From contig NZ_CP047029.1 of assembly GCF_009796805.1 (NCBI RefSeq), positions 1,994,501 to 2,058,500 of the forward strand: a DNA stretch of 64,000 bases. The letters run 5' to 3'. The notes under the pieces are model-generated. The model saw only the letters and a list, made by a program, of their open reading frames with translations. It did no database searches and was not told the DNA's origin. The position numbers and the translations under genes are program-made. Source of the DNA: Algibacter sp. L1A34 (GTDB lineage Bacteria; Bacteroidota; Bacteroidia; Flavobacteriales; Flavobacteriaceae). How positions within the stretch are numbered: position 1 is the stretch's first letter; every line of letters starts with the position of its first letter. Below, in pieces: positions 62,207-64,000 of this stretch.

Positions 62207-64000
62207 ATGATTAAATTCTTACGAAAATTAATTTCATTTAAAAATAAAATTTTGATTAAATACATTTACTTTTTATTGTTCTCTGTGACTTTGTTTGCTC
62301 AAGAAATTAGTATACCTACTAAGTTTTTAGAAGATGGTAATTTATATAAAAATTTGAACAAGAGTTCAAATCAATTATCGGGACCTTTAGCAGCATTTAG
62401 TATAGATGAAAAATGTGTGGTTATTGGCTTTTTAGGAAGAGATAATTATAAAGTTAAATACAAGGAATGGGAAGGTGTTGTTAAGGATATCGATTTGTTG
62501 GTTAACGAAAAAATGTCCGATTTATATTTCGATTTTCAAGAAAAGGAAAGTAAAAAAGCAATTGAGTTGGAAAACACTCGAAAGAAGAAAATGCGGGAGC
62601 TTATTAAGTATGGCGAAGTGCTCTCTGACGAAAAAAGACAACAAATAATTAATGATTCTATTGCTAAAAGAAAGGCTGAAAATTTAGAGAAATTACGAGT
62701 TGCCGATTCTATTTCACAAGCTAAAGCTGCTCAAGAAAAACAGTTGCAGTTTATGCGTGCACAGGCTTTAAAGCAAGCTGAGGAACTTGAGGCTAAGCGT
62801 GTAAAAGATTCAATAGCTAAAGCAAAGGAAGTTGAGCGATTACGTTTTAATAATATAAAAGCTCAAGAATTAAAATTAGCGGTAGAGCGAGAAGCAGAGC
62901 GTGTTAAAGATTCTGTTTTAAAAGTAGAAAAGGTAGAAAAAGAACGGCTAGAAAAAGAGCGAATTTCGACTTTAAAACTAGAAGCTCAACTAGAAGTTGA
63001 GCGTATAAAAGATTCTATTTCTCGGGTAAAAAAAGAAGAGAAAGAACGATTAGAGTTTGAAAAGGCACAAGAAAAGGCTTTGGAAAAAGCAGCCGAATTA
63101 GAAGTTAAGCGTGTTAACGATTCTATAACTAAGGCTGAAGTTGCTGAGAAAAAGCGATTAGATTTTGAAATGGATCAAATAAAAGCTTTGAATAAAGCCG
63201 CAGAGCAAAAGAGAGAACGTGTAAAGGATTCAATTATAAAAATCAAAGAAGCAGATGATAAACGTTTAGAGTTGGAGCGAACAAAAGCTTTAGCCTTAAA
63301 GGAAGCTGAAAAGTTGGAAGCTAAGCGTATAAGTGATTCAATCGCTAAAGTAAAAGCCATTGAGAAAAAGAAGTTGGAGTTTGAAAAAGAACAAGCTGCA
63401 ATCAAGAAAAGAGCAGAAGAACTTGAATCTAAACGTGTTAATGATTCTTTGGTTAAAGTAGAAGAAGTTAGGTTACAGCGTTTAGAGAACGAGCGAGTGG
63501 CTGCTTTAAAGCGAGAAGTAGAGTTAGAGCGAATACGCTTAAAAGATTCGGCTTTTCAAGCAAAGGTAGATGAGAATAAGCGTTTGGAGGATTTGGCTTT
63601 AAAGAAAGCAGCTGATGAAAAACGTTTAATTTTTGAAAAGGAAAGAGCTAAAGCTCAAGAACGTGCATTTGAATTGGAGACTAAGCGTGTAAAAGATTCT
63701 CTTAATAAAGCTGAGGTTAATGAGAATAAACGATTAGAAATTGAAAGAGAAAGCGCGAAAGCGCAAAAAAGAGCGACCGAGTTAGAAGCTAATCGATTAA
63801 AAGAGGCACTAGAAAAGGCGGAAGCTGAAGCTTTGAAAAAAGAACGTTTGGAGGTTGAGCAAAATCAAGCTCTAAAGCAAGAGAAGGAAATTGAAACTGC
63901 TCGAGTGAGCGATTCGATAAATAAAGTGAATGCGGCACATATTGAGCGTTTAAAAAGTGAGCATGCCGTAGCTTTAAAAGAAGCTGAAGAGAAGCAGCAG
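62207..64000 (+). CDS. Exported long coiled-coil protein with 34-36-residue repeats (3' end outside window)
   Basis: About 598 codons are visible without a stop. A long signal peptide (cleavage expected after LLFSVTLFAQ, near residue 32) is followed by about 90 residues of mixed sequence (SIPTKFLEDGNLYKNLNKSS, FSIDEKCVVIGFLGRDNYKV) and then an uninterrupted charged helix. From about residue 200 a unit recurs with spacing 34, 34, 36, 36, 36, 36 and 34 residues, each starting R(V/I)xDS(I/L)xK and containing EKxRLExE and AAELE. The C-terminal domain is unseen. An in-frame ATG at 62183 would add eight residues. Function unknown; a periplasm-spanning rod is plausible. Confidence 0.82.
   Translation, partial: MIKFLRKLISFKNKILIKYIYFLLFSVTLFAQEISIPTKFLEDGNLYKNLNKSSNQLSGPLAAFSIDEKCVVIGFLGRDNYKVKYKEWEGVVKDIDLLVNEKMSDLYFDFQEKESKKAIELENTRKKKMRELIKYGEVLSDEKRQQIINDSIAKRKAENLEKLRVADSISQAKAAQEKQLQFMRAQALKQAEELEAKRVKDSIAKAKEVERLRFNNIKAQELKLAVEREAERVKDSVLKVEKVEKERLEKERISTLKLEAQLEVERIKDSISRVKKEEKERLEFEKAQEKALEKAAELEVKRVNDSITKAEVAEKKRLDFEMDQIKALNKAAEQKRERVKDSIIKIKEADDKRLELERTKALALKEAEKLEAKRISDSIAKVKAIEKKKLEFEKEQAAIKKRAEELESKRVNDSLVKVEEVRLQRLENERVAALKREVELERIRLKDSAFQAKVDENKRLEDLALKKAADEKRLIFEKERAKAQERAFELETKRVKDSLNKAEVNENKRLEIERESAKAQKRATELEANRLKEALEKAEAEALKKERLEVEQNQALKQEKEIETARVSDSINKVNAAHIERLKSEHAVALKEAEEKQQ

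Overview
The window is AT-rich DNA from a member of the Bacteroidota, almost certainly a marine-type Flavobacteriaceae. The evidence is a gldI gliding-motility gene, a PorP-era set of family-typical small proteins (DUF1573, DUF5683, DUF6122, WbqC), genes without strong Shine-Dalgarno sites, and several promoters with the Bacteroidota -7 box TAnnTTTG. No rRNA, tRNA, CRISPR array, IS element or prophage was recognised. The window is cut inside gap at the left and inside a long coiled-coil gene at the right.

Layout. 1-8.4 kb: gap (partial), lipA, an ECF sigma factor with a glycosyltransferase, aqpZ, a second ECF sigma factor with its RskA-like anti-sigma factor, murB and a PLP aminotransferase. 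8.4-13.5 kb: an aspartyl-protease/PDZ protein, DUF1573, valS. 13.5-21 kb: a housekeeping block (acyl-CoA-binding protein, psd, cdsA, LUD protein, ftsH, rsfS, birA, SRPBCC, pyrE, Nudix). 21-25.3 kb: an envelope/lipoprotein block (DUF192, lgt, cyclophilin-FKBP, gldI, nrnA). 25.4-36.2 kb: phoD-like, ndk, two cold-shock genes, DUF721, a broken gene, recF, a TPR protein, ribH, two small membrane proteins, mutL, two rhomboids and an EEP phosphatase-fold protein. 36.3-44.5 kb, minus strand: DUF6122, WbqC, a TPR-membrane protein, a TPR-AAA+ ATPase, lepB, dapB, DUF5683, parB, parA in a compact chain. 44.6-47.6 kb: EF-hand, trmL, DUF805, NDH-2, a two-TM protein. 47.6-54.7 kb: a complete tryptophan operon trpE-G-D-C-(F-B)-A, with trpF and trpB in one reading frame, preceded by a promoter, a leader peptide with three consecutive Trp codons and a 12-bp terminator stem. 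54.8-57.6 kb: a MarR remnant, then thioredoxin-like, redoxin and two rhodanese genes. 57.7-61.7 kb: a xylose operon (GntR regulator, xylB, xylA) with a likely operator on its promoter. 61.7-64 kb: a hypothetical protein and a repeat-rich secreted coiled-coil protein.

The strongest observations are: (1) a textbook-looking ribosome-mediated trp attenuator; (2) the in-frame TrpF-TrpB fusion; (3) four copies of a roughly 85-100 bp element with conserved ends (GCGTTA...TAACGC) and a central hairpin whose sequence changes but whose pairing is kept, two in the trp operon and one in the xyl operon; (4) a translationally coupled TPR-AAA+ ATPase and TPR-membrane protein pair inside the par/lepB chain, which is the best candidate here for an uncharacterised system; (5) two decaying genes, a MarR regulator and an unidentified gene beside recF.
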